Origin: Calliopsis andreniformis
Taxonomy: Eukaryota; Arthropoda; Insecta; Hymenoptera; Andrenidae
Length of the DNA: 64,000 bases
Assembly (NCBI RefSeq): GCF_051401765.1
Contig: NW_027480547.1
Coordinates: 186,001-250,000, forward strand
Direction of reading: 5' to 3'
The notes beneath the pieces were generated by a model, which did not search any database, was not told the DNA's origin, and saw only the letters and a program-made list of their open reading frames with translations. Position 1 is the stretch's first letter. The number at the start of each line of letters is the position of its first letter. Made by a program: the position numbers and the translations under genes. Below are positions 40,601 through 54,900 of the stretch, one piece after another.

Positions 40601-43600
40601 TTCAATCCTCAATCCTCAATCCTCATTCTTCAATCCTCAACACCCAGTCCTCAATCTTCAATCCTCAATCCTCAATCCTCAATTCTCAATCCTCAATCCT
40701 CAACGCTCAGACCTCAAGCATCAATACTCAACCCTCAGTCCTCGTCCGCAATCCACAACCCTCAATCCTCAATCCTCAATCTTCGATCATCAATATTCAA
40801 TCATCAATCCTCAATCTTCAATCCTCTATCCTCAATCCTCAATCCTGAATGTTCAATCCTCAATACCCAATCCTCAATCTTCAATCCTCAGTACTCAATC
40901 CTCAATCCTCAATCCTCAATCCTCAATACTCAATCCTCAATCTTCAATCCTCAATCCTCAATCCTCAATCCTCAATCCGCAATCCTCAATCCTCAATTCT
41001 CAATCCTCAATCCTCAACGCTCAGACCTCAAGCATCAATACTCAACCCTCAGTCCTCGTCCGCAATCCACAACCCTCAATCCTCAATCCTCAATCTTCGA
41101 TCATCAATATTCAATCATCAATCCTCAATCTTCAATCCTCTATCCTCAATCCTCAATCCTGAATGTTCAATCCTCAATACCCAATCCTCAATCTTCAATC
41201 CTCAATACTCAATCCTCAATCCTCAATCCTCAATCCTCAGTCCTCAAACCTCAATCCTGAATCCTCAATCCTGAATCCTCAATCTTCAGCCCTCAGTCGT
41301 CAACAATCAATTGTCAGTCCTCAATCCTCAATAGGGTATACCCAATTCACAGTTTTGAACACTGAATCCCCAATCTTCAATCTTCAAATCTCAATCCACT
41401 AACATCAATTCTCATCACTCAACGCTCAACACTCAGACCCCAATCCTCAATCTTCAATCCCCAATCCTCAATCCTCAATACTCAATCCTCAATCTTCAAT
41501 CCTCAATACTCAATCTTCAATCCTCAATCCTCAATCCTCAATCCTCAATCCTCAATCCTCAATCCTCAATCCTCAATCGTCAATCTCCAATCCTGAATAC
41601 TCAATCTTCAATCCTCAATCCTCAACCCTCACTCCTCAGTCCTCAATCCTCGATCCTCAATCCTCAATCCTCAATCCTCAACCCGCAATCCTCAGTCCTG
41701 AAACCTCAATCCCGAATCCTCAATCCTGAATCCGCAAACTTCAGTCCTCAGTCCTCAGTCCTCAACAATCAATTGTCAATCCTCAATCCTCAATAGAATA
41801 TCCTCAATTCACAGTTTTCAATACTCAATCCCCATTCTTCAATCTTCAAATCTCAATCCACAAACATCAATTCTCATCACTCAACCCTCAACACTCAGTC
41901 CTCAATCTTCAATCCTCAATCCTCAATCCGCAATCTTGAATCCTCAATACTCAATCTTCAATCCTCAATCCTCAATTCTCAATCCTCAACACTCAACACT
42001 CAATCCTCAATCCTCAATCCTCAATGCCCAATCCTCAATCTTCAATCCTCTATCCTCAATCCTCAATCCTCAATCCTCAATCCTCAATCTTCAATACTCA
42101 TTACTCAATCTTCAATCCTCAATCCTCAATCCTCAATGCCCAATCCTCAATCTTCAATCCTCTATCCTCAATCCTCAATCCTCAATCCTCAATCCTCAAT
42201 CTTCAATACTCATTACTCAATCTGCAATCCTCAATTCTCAATCATCAATACTCAATCCTCAATGCTCAATCTTCAATCCTCAATCCTCAATTCTCAATCC
42301 TCAATACTCAATCCTCAGTCGTCAATCCTCAATTCCCAATCCTCAATCTTCAATCGTCAATCCTCAATCATTCAATCCTCAATCCTCAATCCTCAATCCC
42401 CAATCTTCAATCTTCAATCCTCTATCCTCAATCCTCAATCCTGAATGTTCAATCCTCAATACCCAATCCTCAATCTTCAATCCTCAATACTCAATCCTCA
42501 ATCCTCAATCCTCAATCCTCAGTCCTCAAACCTCAATCCTGAATCCTCAATCCTGAATCCTCAATCTTCAGCCCTCAGTCGTCAACAATCAATTGTCAGT
42601 CCTCAATCCTCAATAGAGTATACCCAATTCACAGTTTTCAACACTGAATCCCCAATCTTCAATCTTCAAATCTCAATCCACTAACATCAATTCTCATCAC
42701 TCAACGCTCAACACTCAGACCCCAATCCTCAATCTTCAATCCCCAATCCTCAATCCTCAATACTCAATCCTCAATCTTCAATCCTCAATACTCAATCTTC
42801 AATCCTCAATCCTCAATCCTCAATCCTCAATCCTCAATCCTCAATCCTCAATCCTCAATCGTCAATCTCCAATCCTGAATACTCAATCTTCAATCCTCAA
42901 TCCTCAACCCTCACTCCTCAGTCCTCAATCCTAGATCCTCAATCCTCAATCCTCAATCCTCAACCCGCAATCCTCAGTCCTGAAACCTCAATCCCGAATC
43001 CTCAATCCTGACTCCGCAAACTTCAGTCCTCAGACCTCAGTCCTCAACAATCAATTGTCAATCCTCAATCCTCAATAGAATATCCTCAATTCACAGTTTT
43101 CAATACTCAATCCCCAATCTTCAATCTTCAATCCTCATAGTCAATCTGCAATCCTCAATCCTCAATCCTCAATCCTCAATCCGCAATCCTCAATCCTCAA
43201 TCTTCAATCCTCAATACTCAATCCTCAACCGTCAACCTTCAATCCTCAATCCTCAATCCTCATTCTTCAATCCTCAACACCCAGTCCTCAATCTTCAATC
43301 CTCAATCCTCAATCCTCAATTCTCAATCCTCAATCCTCAACGCTCAGACCTCAAGCATCAATACTCAACCCTCAGTCCTCGTCCGCAATCCACAACCCTC
43401 AATCCTCAATCCTCAATCTTCGATCATCAATATTCAATCATCAATCCTCAGTCTTCAATCCTCTATCCTCAATCCTCAATCCTGAATGTTCAATCCTCAA
43501 TACCCAATCCTCAATCTTCAATCCTCAATACTCAATCCTCAATCCTCAATCCTCAATCCTCAGTCCTCAAACCGCAATCCTGAATCCTCAATCCTGAATC

Positions 43601-45085
43601 CTCAATCTTCAGCCCTCAGTCCTCAACAATCAATTGTCAGTCCTCAATCCTCAATAGAGTGTACCCAATTCACAGTTTTCAACACTGAATCCCCAATCTT
43701 CAATCTTCAAATCTCAATCCACTAACATCAATTCTCATCACTCAACGCTCAACACTCAGACCCCAATCCTCAATCTTCAATCCCCAATCCTCAATCCTCA
43801 ATACTCAATCCTCAATCTTCAATCCTCAATACTCAATCTTCAATCCTCAATCCTCAATCCTCAATCCTCAATCCTCAATCCTCAATCCTCAATCCTCAAT
43901 CGTCAATCTCCAATCCTGAATACTCAATCTTCAATCCTCAATCCTCAACCCTCACTCCTCAGTCCTCAATCCTCGATCCTCAATCCTCAATCCTCAATCC
44001 TCAACCCGCAATCCTCAGTCCTGAAACCTCAATCCCGAATCCTCAATCCTGAATCCGCAAACTTCAGTCCTCAATCCTCAGTCCTCAACAATCAATTGTC
44101 AATCCTCAATCCTCAATAGAATATCCTCAATTCACAGTTTTCAATACTCAATCCCCATTCTTCAATCTTCAAATCTCAATCCACAAACATCAATTCTCAT
44201 CACTCAACCCTCAACACTCAGTCCTCAATCTTCAATCCTCAATCCTCAATCCGCAATCTTGAATCCTCAATACTCAATCTTCAATCCTCAATCCTCAATT
44301 CTCAATCCTCAACACTCAATCCTCAATCCTCAATCCTCAATGCCCAATCCTCAATCTTCAATCCTCTATCCTCAATCCTCAATCCTCAATCCTCAATCCT
44401 CAATCTTCAATACTCATTACTCAATCTTCAATCCTCAATCCTCAATCCTCAGTCCTCAATACTCAATCCTCAATCATCAATCCTCAATCCTCAATCTTCA
44501 ATCCTCTATCCTCAATCCTCAATCCTCAATCCCCAATCCTCAATCTTCAATCCTCAATCTTCAATCCTCAATCATCAATCCTCAATTATCAAACCTCAAT
44601 ACTCAATCTTCAATCCTCAATCCTCAATCCTCAATCCTCAATCCTCAATCCTCAATCCTCAATCCTCAACCCTCAATCCTCAGTCCTGAAACCTCAATCC
44701 CGAATCCTCAATCCTGAATCGGCAAACTTCAGTCCTCAGTCCTCAGTCCTCAACAATCAATTGTCAATCCTCAATCCTCAATAGAATATCCTCAATTCAC
44801 AGTTTTCAATACTCAATCCCCATTCTTCAATCTTCAAATCTCAATCCGCAAACATCAATTCTCATCACTCAACCCTCAACACTCAGTCCTCAACCTTCAA
44901 TCCTCAATCCTCAATCCGCAATATTGAATCCTCAATACTCAATCTTCAATCCTCAATCCTCAATTCTCAATCCTCAACACTCAATCCTCAATCCTCAATC
45001 CTCAATCCCCAATCCTCAATCTTCAATCCTCTATCCTCAATCTTCAATCCTCAATACTCAATCTTCAACCCTCAATCTTCAATCC
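34641..45085 (+). repeat. 10,445-bp duplication, copy 2
   Basis: This copy is nearly identical to copy 1 in tandem, direct orientation. Every marker is shifted by exactly 10,445 bp, for example A 24945/35390, B 25637/36082, D 29402/39847, A 33222/43667 and C 34349/44794. The only differences I noticed are T24538 against C34983 and G25287 against C35732. After about 45,085 the sequence leaves the series. Such identity means either a very recent unequal exchange or an assembly duplication. The period is 1,492 heptamers plus one base. Confidence 0.92.
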
Positions 45086-48000
45086 TCAATCCTCAATCCT
45101 CATTCTTCAATCCTCAACACACAGTCCTCAGTCTTCAATCCTCAATCCTCGAATCCTCAATTCTCAATCCTCAAACCTCAATCCTCAGACCTCAAGCATC
45201 AATACTCAACCCTCAGACCTCGTCCGCAATCCCCAACCCTCAATCCTCAATTCTCAATTCCCAATCCTCAATCTTCAATCCTCAATCCTCAATCTTCAAT
45301 CCTCAATCCTCAATCCTCAATCCCCAATCTTCAATCTTCAATCCTCAATAGTCAATCTTCCATCCTCAATCCTCAATCCTCAATCCTCAATCCTCAATCC
45401 TCAATCCTCATTCTTCAATCCTCAACACCCAGTCCTCAATCTTCAATCCTCAATCCTCAATCCTCAATTCTCAATCCTCAATCCTCAACGCTCAGACCTC
45501 AAGCATCAATACTCAACCCTCAGTCCTCGTCCGCAATCCACAACCCTCAATCCTCAATCCTCAATATTCGATCATCAATATTCAATCATCAGTCCTCAAT
45601 CTTCAATCCTCTATCCTCAATCCTCAATCCTGAATGTTCAATCCTCAATACCCAATCCTCAATCTTCAATCCTCAATACTCAATCCTCAATCCTCAATCC
45701 TCAATCCTCAGTCCTCAAACCTCAATCCTGAATCCTCAATCCTGAATCCTCAATCTTCAGCCCTCAGACGTCAACAATCAATTGTCAGTCCTCAATCCTC
45801 AATAGAGTATACCCAATTCACAGTTTTCAACACTGAATCCCCAATCTTCAATCTTCAAATCTCAATCCACTAACATCAATTCTCATCACTCAACGCTCAA
45901 CACTCAGACCCCAATCCTCAATCTTCAATCCCCAATCCTCAATCCTCAATACTCAACGCTCAGACCTCAAGCATCAATACTCAACCGTCAGTCCTCGTCC
46001 GCAATCCACAACCCTCAATCCTCAATCCTCAATCTTCGATCATCAATATTCAATCATCAAACCTCAATCTTCAATCCTCTATCCTCAATCCTCAATCCTG
46101 AATGTTCAATCCTCAATACCCAATCCTCAATCTTCAATCCTCAATACTCAATCCTCAATCCTCAATCCTCAATCCTCAGGCCTCAAACCTCAATCCTGAA
46201 TCCTCAATCCTGAATCCTCAATCCTCAATCCTCAATCCTCAATCCTCAATCTTCAATCCTCAATACTCAATCTGCAATCCTCAATTCTCAATCATCAATA
46301 CTCAATCCTCAATGCTCAATCTTCAATCCTCAATCCTCAATTCTCAATCCTCAATACTCAATCCTCAGTCGTCAATCCTCAATTCCCAATCCTCAATCTT
46401 CAATCCTCAATCCTCAATCATTCAATCCTCAATCCTCAATCCTCAATCCCCAATCTTCAATCTTCAATCCTCAATAGTCAATCTTCAATCCTCAATCCTC
46501 AATCCTCAATCCTCAATCCTCAATCCGCAATCCTCAATCCTCAATCTTCAATCCTCAGTACTCAATCCTCAAACCTCAATCTTCAATCCTCAATCCTCAA
46601 TCCTCATTCTTCAATCCTCAACACCCAGTCATCAATCTTCAATCCTCAATCCTCAATCCTCAATTCTCAATCCTCAATCCTCAACGCTCAGACCTCAAGC
46701 ATCAATACTCAACCGTCAGTCCTCGTCCGCAATCCACAACCCTCAATCCTCAATCCTCAATCTTCGATCATCAATATTCAATCATCAAACCTCAATCTTC
46801 AATCCTCTATCCTCAATCCTCAATCCTGAATGTTCAATCCTCAATACCCAATCCTCAATCTTCAATCCTCAATACTCAATCCTCAATCCTCAATCCTCAA
46901 TCCTCAGTCCTCAAACCTCAATCCTGAATCCTCAATCCTGAATCCTCAATCTTCAGCCCTCAGTCCTCAACAATCAATTGTCAGTCCTCAATCCTCAATC
47001 CTCAATCCTCAATCCTCTATCTTCAATCCTGAATACTCAATCTTCAATCCTCAATCCTCAATCCTCAATCCTCAATCCTCAATCCTCAATCCTCAATCCT
47101 CAATCGTCAATCTTCTGCCCTCAGTCCTCAACAATCAGTTGTCAATCCTCAATCCTCAATACAACATCATCAATTCACAGTTTTCAATACTGAATACTCA
47201 ATCTGCAATCTTCAAATCTCTATCCAGAAACATCAATTCTCATCACTCAACCCTCAACACTCCGTCCCCAATCCTCAATCTTCAATACTCAATCCTCAAT
47301 CCTCAATCATCAATCCTCAATTTTCAATCCTCAATACTCAATCTTCAATCATCAATCCTCAATCGTCAATCCTCAGTCCTCAATCCTCAATCCTCAATCC
47401 TCAACCCTCAATCCTCAGTCCTGAAACCTCAATCCCGAATCCTCAATCCTGAATCCGCAAACTTCAGTCCTGAGTCCTCAACAATCAATCGTCAATCCTC
47501 AATCCTCAATAGAATATCCTCAATTCACAGTTTTCAATACTCAAATCCCCATTCTTCAATCTTCAAGTCTCAATCCACAAACATCAATTCTCATCACTCA
47601 GCCCTCAACACTCAGTCCTCAATCTTCAATCCTCAATCCTCAATCCGCAATCTTGAATCCTCAATACTCAATCTTCAATCCTCAATCCTCAATTCTCAAT
47701 CCTCAATACTCAATCCTCAATCGTCAATCCTCAATTCCCAATCCTCAATCTTCAATCCTCAATCCTCAATCTTCAGTCCTCAATCCTCAATCCTCAATCC
47801 CCAATCCTCAATCTTCAATCCTCAATACTCAATCTTCAATCCTCAATCCTCAATCCTCAATCCTCAATCCGCAATCCTCAATCCTCAATCTTCAATCCTC
47901 AATACTCAATCCTCAACCCTCAACCTTCAATCCTCAATCCTCAATCCTCATTCTTCAATCCTCAACACCCAGTCCTCAATCTTCAATCCTCAATCCTCAA

Positions 48001-51000
48001 TCCTCAATTCTCAATCCTCAATCCTCAACGCTCAGACCTCAAGCATCAATACTCAACCCTCAGTCCTCGTCCGCAATCCACAACCCTCAATCCTCAATCC
48101 TCAATCTTCGATCATCAATATTCAATCATCAATCCTCAATCTTCAATCCTCTATCCTCAATCCTCAATCCTGAATGTTCAATCCTCAATACCCAATCCTC
48201 AATCTTCAATCCTCAGTACTCAATCCTCAATCCTCAATCCTCAATCCTCAATACTCAATCCTCAATCTTCAATCCTCAATCCTCAATCCTCAATCCTCAA
48301 TCCGCAATCCTCAATCCTCAATTCTCAATCCTCAATCCTCAACGCTCAGACCTCAAGCATCAATACTCAACCCTCAGTCCTCGTCCGCAATACACAACCC
48401 TCAATCCTCAATCCTCAATCTTCGATCATCAATATTCAATCATCAATCCTCAATCTTCAATCCTCTATCCTCAATCCTCAATCCTGAATGTTCAATCCTC
48501 AATACCCAATCCTCAATCTTCAATCCTCAATACTCAATCCTCAATCCTCAATCCTCAATCCTCAGTCCTCAAACCTCAATCCTGAATCCTCAATCCTGAA
48601 TCCTCAATCTTCAGCCCTCAGTCGTCAACAATCAATTGTCAGTCCTCAATCCTCAATAGAGTATACCCAATTCACAGTTTTGAACACTGAATCCCCAATC
48701 TTCAATCTTCAAATCTCAATCCACTAACATCAATTCTCATCACTCAACGCTCAACACTCAGACCCCAATCCTCAATCTTCAATCCCCAATCCTCAATCCT
48801 CAATACTCAATCCTCAATCTTCAATCCTCAATACTCAATCTTCAATCCTCAATCCTCAATCCTCAATCCTCAATCCTCAATCCTCAATCCTCAATCCTCA
48901 ATCGTCAATCTCCAATCCTGAATACTCAATCTTCAATCCTCAATCCTCAACCCTCACTCCTCAGTCCTCAATCCTCGATCCTCAATCCTCAATCCTCAAT
49001 CCTCAACCCGCAATCCTCAGTCCTGAAACCTCAATCCCGAATCCTCAATCCTGAATCCGCAAACTTCAGTCCTCAGTCCTCAGTCCTCAACAATCAATTG
49101 TCAATCCTCAATCCTCAATAGAATATCCTCAATTCACAGTTTTCAATACTCAATCCCCATTCTTCAATCTTCAAATCTCAATCCACAAACATCAATTCTC
49201 ATCACTCAACCCTCAACACTCAGTCCTCAATCTTCAATCCTCAATCCTCAATCCGCAATCTTGAATCCTCAATACTCAATCTTCAATCCTCAATCCTCAA
49301 TTCTCAATCCTCAACACTCAACACTCAATCCTCAATCCTCAATCCTCAATGCCCAATCCTCAATCTTCAATCCTCTATCCTCAATCCTCAATCCTCAATC
49401 CTCAATCCTCAATCTTCAATACTCATTACTCAATCTTCAATCCTCAATCCTCAATCCTCAATCCTCAATCCTCAATCTTCAATCCTCAATACTCAATCTG
49501 CAATCCTCAATTCTCAATCATCAATACTCAATCCTCAATGCTCAATCTTCAATCCTCAATCCTCAATTCTCAATCCTCAATACTCAATCCTCAGTCGTCA
49601 ATCCTCAATTCCCAATCCTCAATCTTCAATCGTCAATCCTCAATCATTCAATCCTCAATCCTCAATCCTCAATCCCCAATCTTCAATCTTCAATCCTCTA
49701 TCCTCAATCCTCAATCCTGAATGTTCAATCCTCAATACCCAATCCTCAATCTTCAATCCTCAATACTCAATCCTCAATCCTCAATCCTCAATCCTCAGTC
49801 CTCAAACCTCAATCCCGAATCCTCAATCCTGAATCCTCAATCTTCAGCCCTCAGTCGTCAACAATCAATTGTCAGTCCTCAATCCTCAATAGAGTATACC
49901 CAATTCACAGTTTTCAACACTGAATCCCCAATCTTCAATCTTCAAATCTCAATCCACTAACATCAATTCTCATCACTCAACGCTCAACACTCAGACCCCA
50001 ATCCTCAATCTTCAATCCCCAATCCTCAATCCTCAATCCTCAATCCTCAATCCTCAATCCTCAATCCTCAATCCTCAATCGTCAATCTCCAATCCTGAAT
50101 ACTCAATCTTCAATCCTCAATCCTCAACCCTCACTCCTCAGTCCTCAATCCTAGATCCTCAATCCTCAATCCTCAATCCTCAACCCGCAATCCTCAGTCC
50201 TGAAACCTCAATCCCGAATCCTCAATCCTGAATCCGCAAACTTCAGTCCTCAGACCTCAGTCCTCAACAATCAATTGTCAATCCTCAATCCTCAATAGAA
50301 TATCCTCAATTCACAGTTTTCAATACTCAATCCCCAATCTTCAATCTTCAATCCTCAATAGTCAATCTGCAATCCTCAATCCTCAATCCTCAATCCTCAA
50401 TCCGCAATCCTCAATCCTCAATCTTCAATCCTCAATACTCAATCCTCAACCGTCAATCTTCAATCCTCAATCCTCAATCCTCAATCTTCAATCCTCAACA
50501 CCCAGTCCTCAATCTTCAATCCTCAATCCTCAATCCTCAATTCTCAATCCTCAATCCTCAACGCTCAGACCTCAAGCATCAATACTCAACCCTCAGTCCT
50601 CGTCCGCAATCCACAACCCTCAATCCTCAATCCTCAATCTTCGATCATCAATATTCAATCATCAATCCTCAATCTTCAATCCTCTATCCTCAATCCTCAA
50701 TCCTGAATGTTCAATCCTCAATACCCAATCCTCAATCTTCAATCCTCAATACTCAATCCTCAATCCTCAATCCTCAATCCTCAGTCCTCAAACCTCAATC
50801 CTGAATCCTCAATCCTGAATCCTCAATCTTCAGCCCTCAGTCCTCAACAATCAATTGACAGTCCTCAATCCTCAATAGAGTGTACCCAATTCACAGTTTT
50901 GAACACTGAATCCCCAATCTTCAATCTTCAAATCTCAATCCACTAACATCAATTCTCATCACTCAACGCTCAACACTCAGACCCCAATCCTCAATCTTCA

Positions 51001-51950
51001 ATCCCCAATCCTCAATCCTCAATACTCAATCCTCAATCTTCAATCCTCAATACTCAATCTTCAATCCTCAATCCTCAATCCTCAATCCTCAATCCTCAAT
51101 CCTCAATCCTCAATCCTCAATCGTCAATCTCCAATCCTGAATACTCAATCTTCAATCCTCAATCCTCAACCCTCACTCCTCAGTCCTCAATCCTCGATCC
51201 TCAATCCTCAATCCTCAATCCTCAACCCGCAATCCTCAGTCCTGAAACCTCAATCCCGAATCCTCAATCCTGAATCCGCAAACTTCAGTCCTCAGTCCTC
51301 AGTCCTCAACAATCAATTGTCAATCCTCAATCCTCAATAGAATATCCTCAATTCACAGTTTTCAATACTCAATCCCCATTCTTCAATCTTCAAATCTCAA
51401 TCCACAAACATCAATTCTCATCACTCAACCCTCAACACTCAGTCCTCAATCTTCAATCCTCAATCCTCAATCCGCAATCTTGAATCCTCAATACTCAATC
51501 TTCAATCCTCAATCCTCAATTCTCAATCCTCAACACTCAACACTCAATCCTCAATCCTCAATCCTCAATGCCCAATCCTCAATCTTCAATCCTCTATCCT
51601 CAATCCTCAATCCTCAATCCTCAATCCTCAATCTTCAATACTCATTACTCAATCTTCAATCCTCAATCCTCAATCCTCAATCCTCAATCCTCAATCTTCA
51701 ATCCTCAATACTCAATCTGCAATCCTCAATTCTCAATCATCAATACTCAATCCTCAATGCTCAATCTTCAATCCTCAATCCTCAATTCTCAATCCTCAAT
51801 ACTCAATCCTCAGTCGTCAATCCTCAATTCCCAATCCTCAATCTTCAATCGTCAATCCTCAATCATTCAATCCTCAATCCTCAATCCTCAATCCCCAATC
51901 TTCAATCTTCAATCCTCTATCCTCTATCCTCAATCCTCAATCCTGAATGT
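42450..51950 (+). repeat. Decayed ~9.5-kb repeat, copy 1
   Basis: Landmarks from A 42626 to A 45815 (A 42626, C 43088, A 43667, C 44129, C 44794, A 45815) recur 9,502-9,503 bp downstream. D 47172 and E 47522 recur at 9,224 bp, and A 48669 at 8,910 bp. The shortening offsets show internal deletions in copy 2. The first 2.6 kb overlaps copy 2 of the 10,445-bp unit. From about 46.3 to 49.5 kb the block matches 28.4-31.6 kb with an offset of 17,770 bp (17,791 before a 21-bp, three-heptamer difference near 29.3/47.1 kb). Between about 45,955 and 46,800 copy 1 has extra F copies (45963, 46691) and a core-less A-like stretch near 46,190. Confidence 0.75.
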
Positions 51951-54900
51951 TCAATCCTCAATACCCAATCCTCAATCTTCAATCCTCAATACTCAATCCT
52001 CAATCCTCAATCCTCAATCCTCAGTCCTCAAACCTCAATCCTGAATCCTCAATCCTGAATCCTCAATCTTCAGCCCTCAGTCGTCAACAATCAATTGTCA
52101 GTCCTCAATCCTCAATAGAGTATACCCAATTCACAGTTTTCAACACTGAATCCCCAATCTTCAATCTTCAAATCTCAATCCACTAACATCAATTCTCATC
52201 ACTCAACGCTCAACACTCAGACCCCAATCCTCAATCTTCAATCCCCAATCCTCAATCCTCAATACTCAATCCTCAATCTTCAATCCTCAATACTCAATCT
52301 TCAATCCTCAATCCTCAATCCTCAATCCTCAATCCTCAATCCTCAATCCTCAATCCACAATCGTCAATCTCCAATCCTGAATACTCAATCTTCAATCCTC
52401 AATCCTCAACCCTCACTCCTCAGTCCTCAATCCTAGATCCTCAATCCTCAATCCTCAATCCTCAACCCGCAATCCTCAGTCCTGAAACCTCAATCCCGAA
52501 TCCTCAATCCTGAATCCGCAAACTTCAGTCCTCAGACCTCAGTCCTCAACAATCAATTGTCAATCCTCAATCCTCAATAGAATATCCTCAATTCACAGTT
52601 TTCAATACTCAATCCCCAATCTTCAATCTTCAATCCTCAATAGTCAATCTGCAATCCTCAATCCTCAATCCTCAATCCTCAATCCGCAATCCTCAATCCT
52701 CAATCTTCAATCCTCAATACTCAATCCTCAACCGTCAATCTTCAATCCTCAATCCTCAATCCTCATTCTTCAATCCTCAACACCCAGTCCTCAATCTTCA
52801 ATCCTCAATCCTCAATCCTCAATTCTCAATCCTCAATCCTCAACGCTCAGACCTCAAGCATCAATACTCAACCCTCAGTCCTCGTCCGCAATCCACAACC
52901 CTCAATCCTCAATCCTCAATCTTCGATCATCAATATTCAATCATCAATCCTCAATCTTCAATCCTCTATCCTCAATCCTCAATCCTGAATGTTCAATCCT
53001 CAATACCCAATCCTCAATCTTCAATCCTCAATACTCAATCCTCAATCCTCAATCCTCAATCCTCAGTCCTCAAACCGCAATCCTGAATCCTCAATCCTGA
53101 ATCCTCAATCTTCAGCCCTCAGTCCTCAACAATCAATTGTCAGTCCTCAATCCTCAATAGAGTGTACCCAATTCACAGTTTTCAACACTGAATCCCCAAT
53201 CTTCAATCTTCAAATCTCAATCCACTAACATCAATTCTCATCACTCAACGCTCAACACTCAGACCCCAATCCTCAATCTTCAATCCCCAATCCTCAATCC
53301 TCAATACTCAATCCTCAATCTTCAATCCTCAATACTCAATCTTCAATCCTCAATCCTCAATCCTCAATCCTCAATCCTCAATCCTCAATCCTCAATCCTC
53401 AATCGTCAATCTCCAATCCTGAATACTCAATCTTCAATCCTCAATCCTCAACCCTCACTCCTCAGTCCTCAATCCTCGATCCTCAATCCTCAATCCTCAA
53501 TCCTCAACCCGCAATCCTCAGTCCTGAAACCTCAATCCCGAATCCTCAATCCTGAATCCGCAAACTTCAGTCCTCAGTCCTCAGTCCTCAACAATCAATT
53601 GTCAATCCTCAATCCTCAATAGAATATCCTCAATTCACAGTTTTCAATACTCAATCCCCATTCTTCAATCTTCAAATCTCAATCCACAAACATCAATTCT
53701 CATCACTCAACCCTCAACACTCAGTCCTCAATCTTCAATCCTCAATCCTCAATCCGCAATCTTGAATCCTCAATACTCAATCTTCAATCCTCAATCCTCA
53801 ATTCTCAATCCTCAACACTCAATCCTCAATCCTCAATCCTCAATGCCCAATCCTCAATCTTCAATCCTCTATCCTCAATCCTCAATCCTCAATGCTCAAT
53901 CCTCAATCTTCAATACTCATTACTCAATCTTCAATCCTTAATCCTCAATCCTCAGTCCTCAATCCTCAATCCTCAATCATCAATCCTCAATCCTCAATCT
54001 TCAATCCTCTATCCTCAATCCTCAATCCTCAATCCCCAATCCTCAATCTTCAATCCTCAATCTTCAATCCTCAATCATCAATCCTCAATTATCAAACCTC
54101 AATACTCAATCTTCAATCCTCAATCCTCAATCCTCAATCCTCAATCCTCAATCCTCAATCCTCAATCCTCAACCCTCAATCCTCAGTCCTGAAACCTCAA
54201 TCCCGAATCCTCAATCCTGAATCGGCAAACTTCAGTCCTCAGTCCTCAGTCCTCAACAATCAATTGTCAATCCTCAATCCTCAATAGAATATCCTCAATT
54301 CACAGTTTTCAATACTCAATCCCCATTCTTCAATCTTCAAATCTCAATCCACAAACATCAATTCTCATCACTCAACCCTCAACACTCAGTCCTCAACCTT
54401 CAATCCTCAATCCTCAATCCGCAATATTGAATCCTCAATACTCAATCTTCAATCCTCAATCCTCAATTCTCAATCCTCAACACTCAATCCTCAATCCTCA
54501 ATCCTCAATCCCCAATCCTCAATCTTCAATCCTCTATCCTCAATCTTCAATCCTCAATACTCAATCTTCAACCCTCAATCTTCAATCCTCAATCCTCAAT
54601 CCTCATTCTTCAATCCTCAACACACAGTCCTCAATCTTCAATCCTCAATCCTCGAATCCTCAATTCTCAATCCTCAAACCTCAATCCTCAGACCTCAAGC
54701 ATCAATACTCAACCCTCAGCCCTCGTCCGCAATCCCCAACCCTCAATCCTCAATTCTCAATTCCCAATCCTCAATCTTCAATCCTCAATCCTCAATCTTC
54801 AATCCTCAATCCTCAATCCTCAATCCCCAATCTTCAATCTTCAATCCTCAATAGTCAATCTTCCATCCTCAATCCTCAATCCTCAATCCTCAATCCTCAA

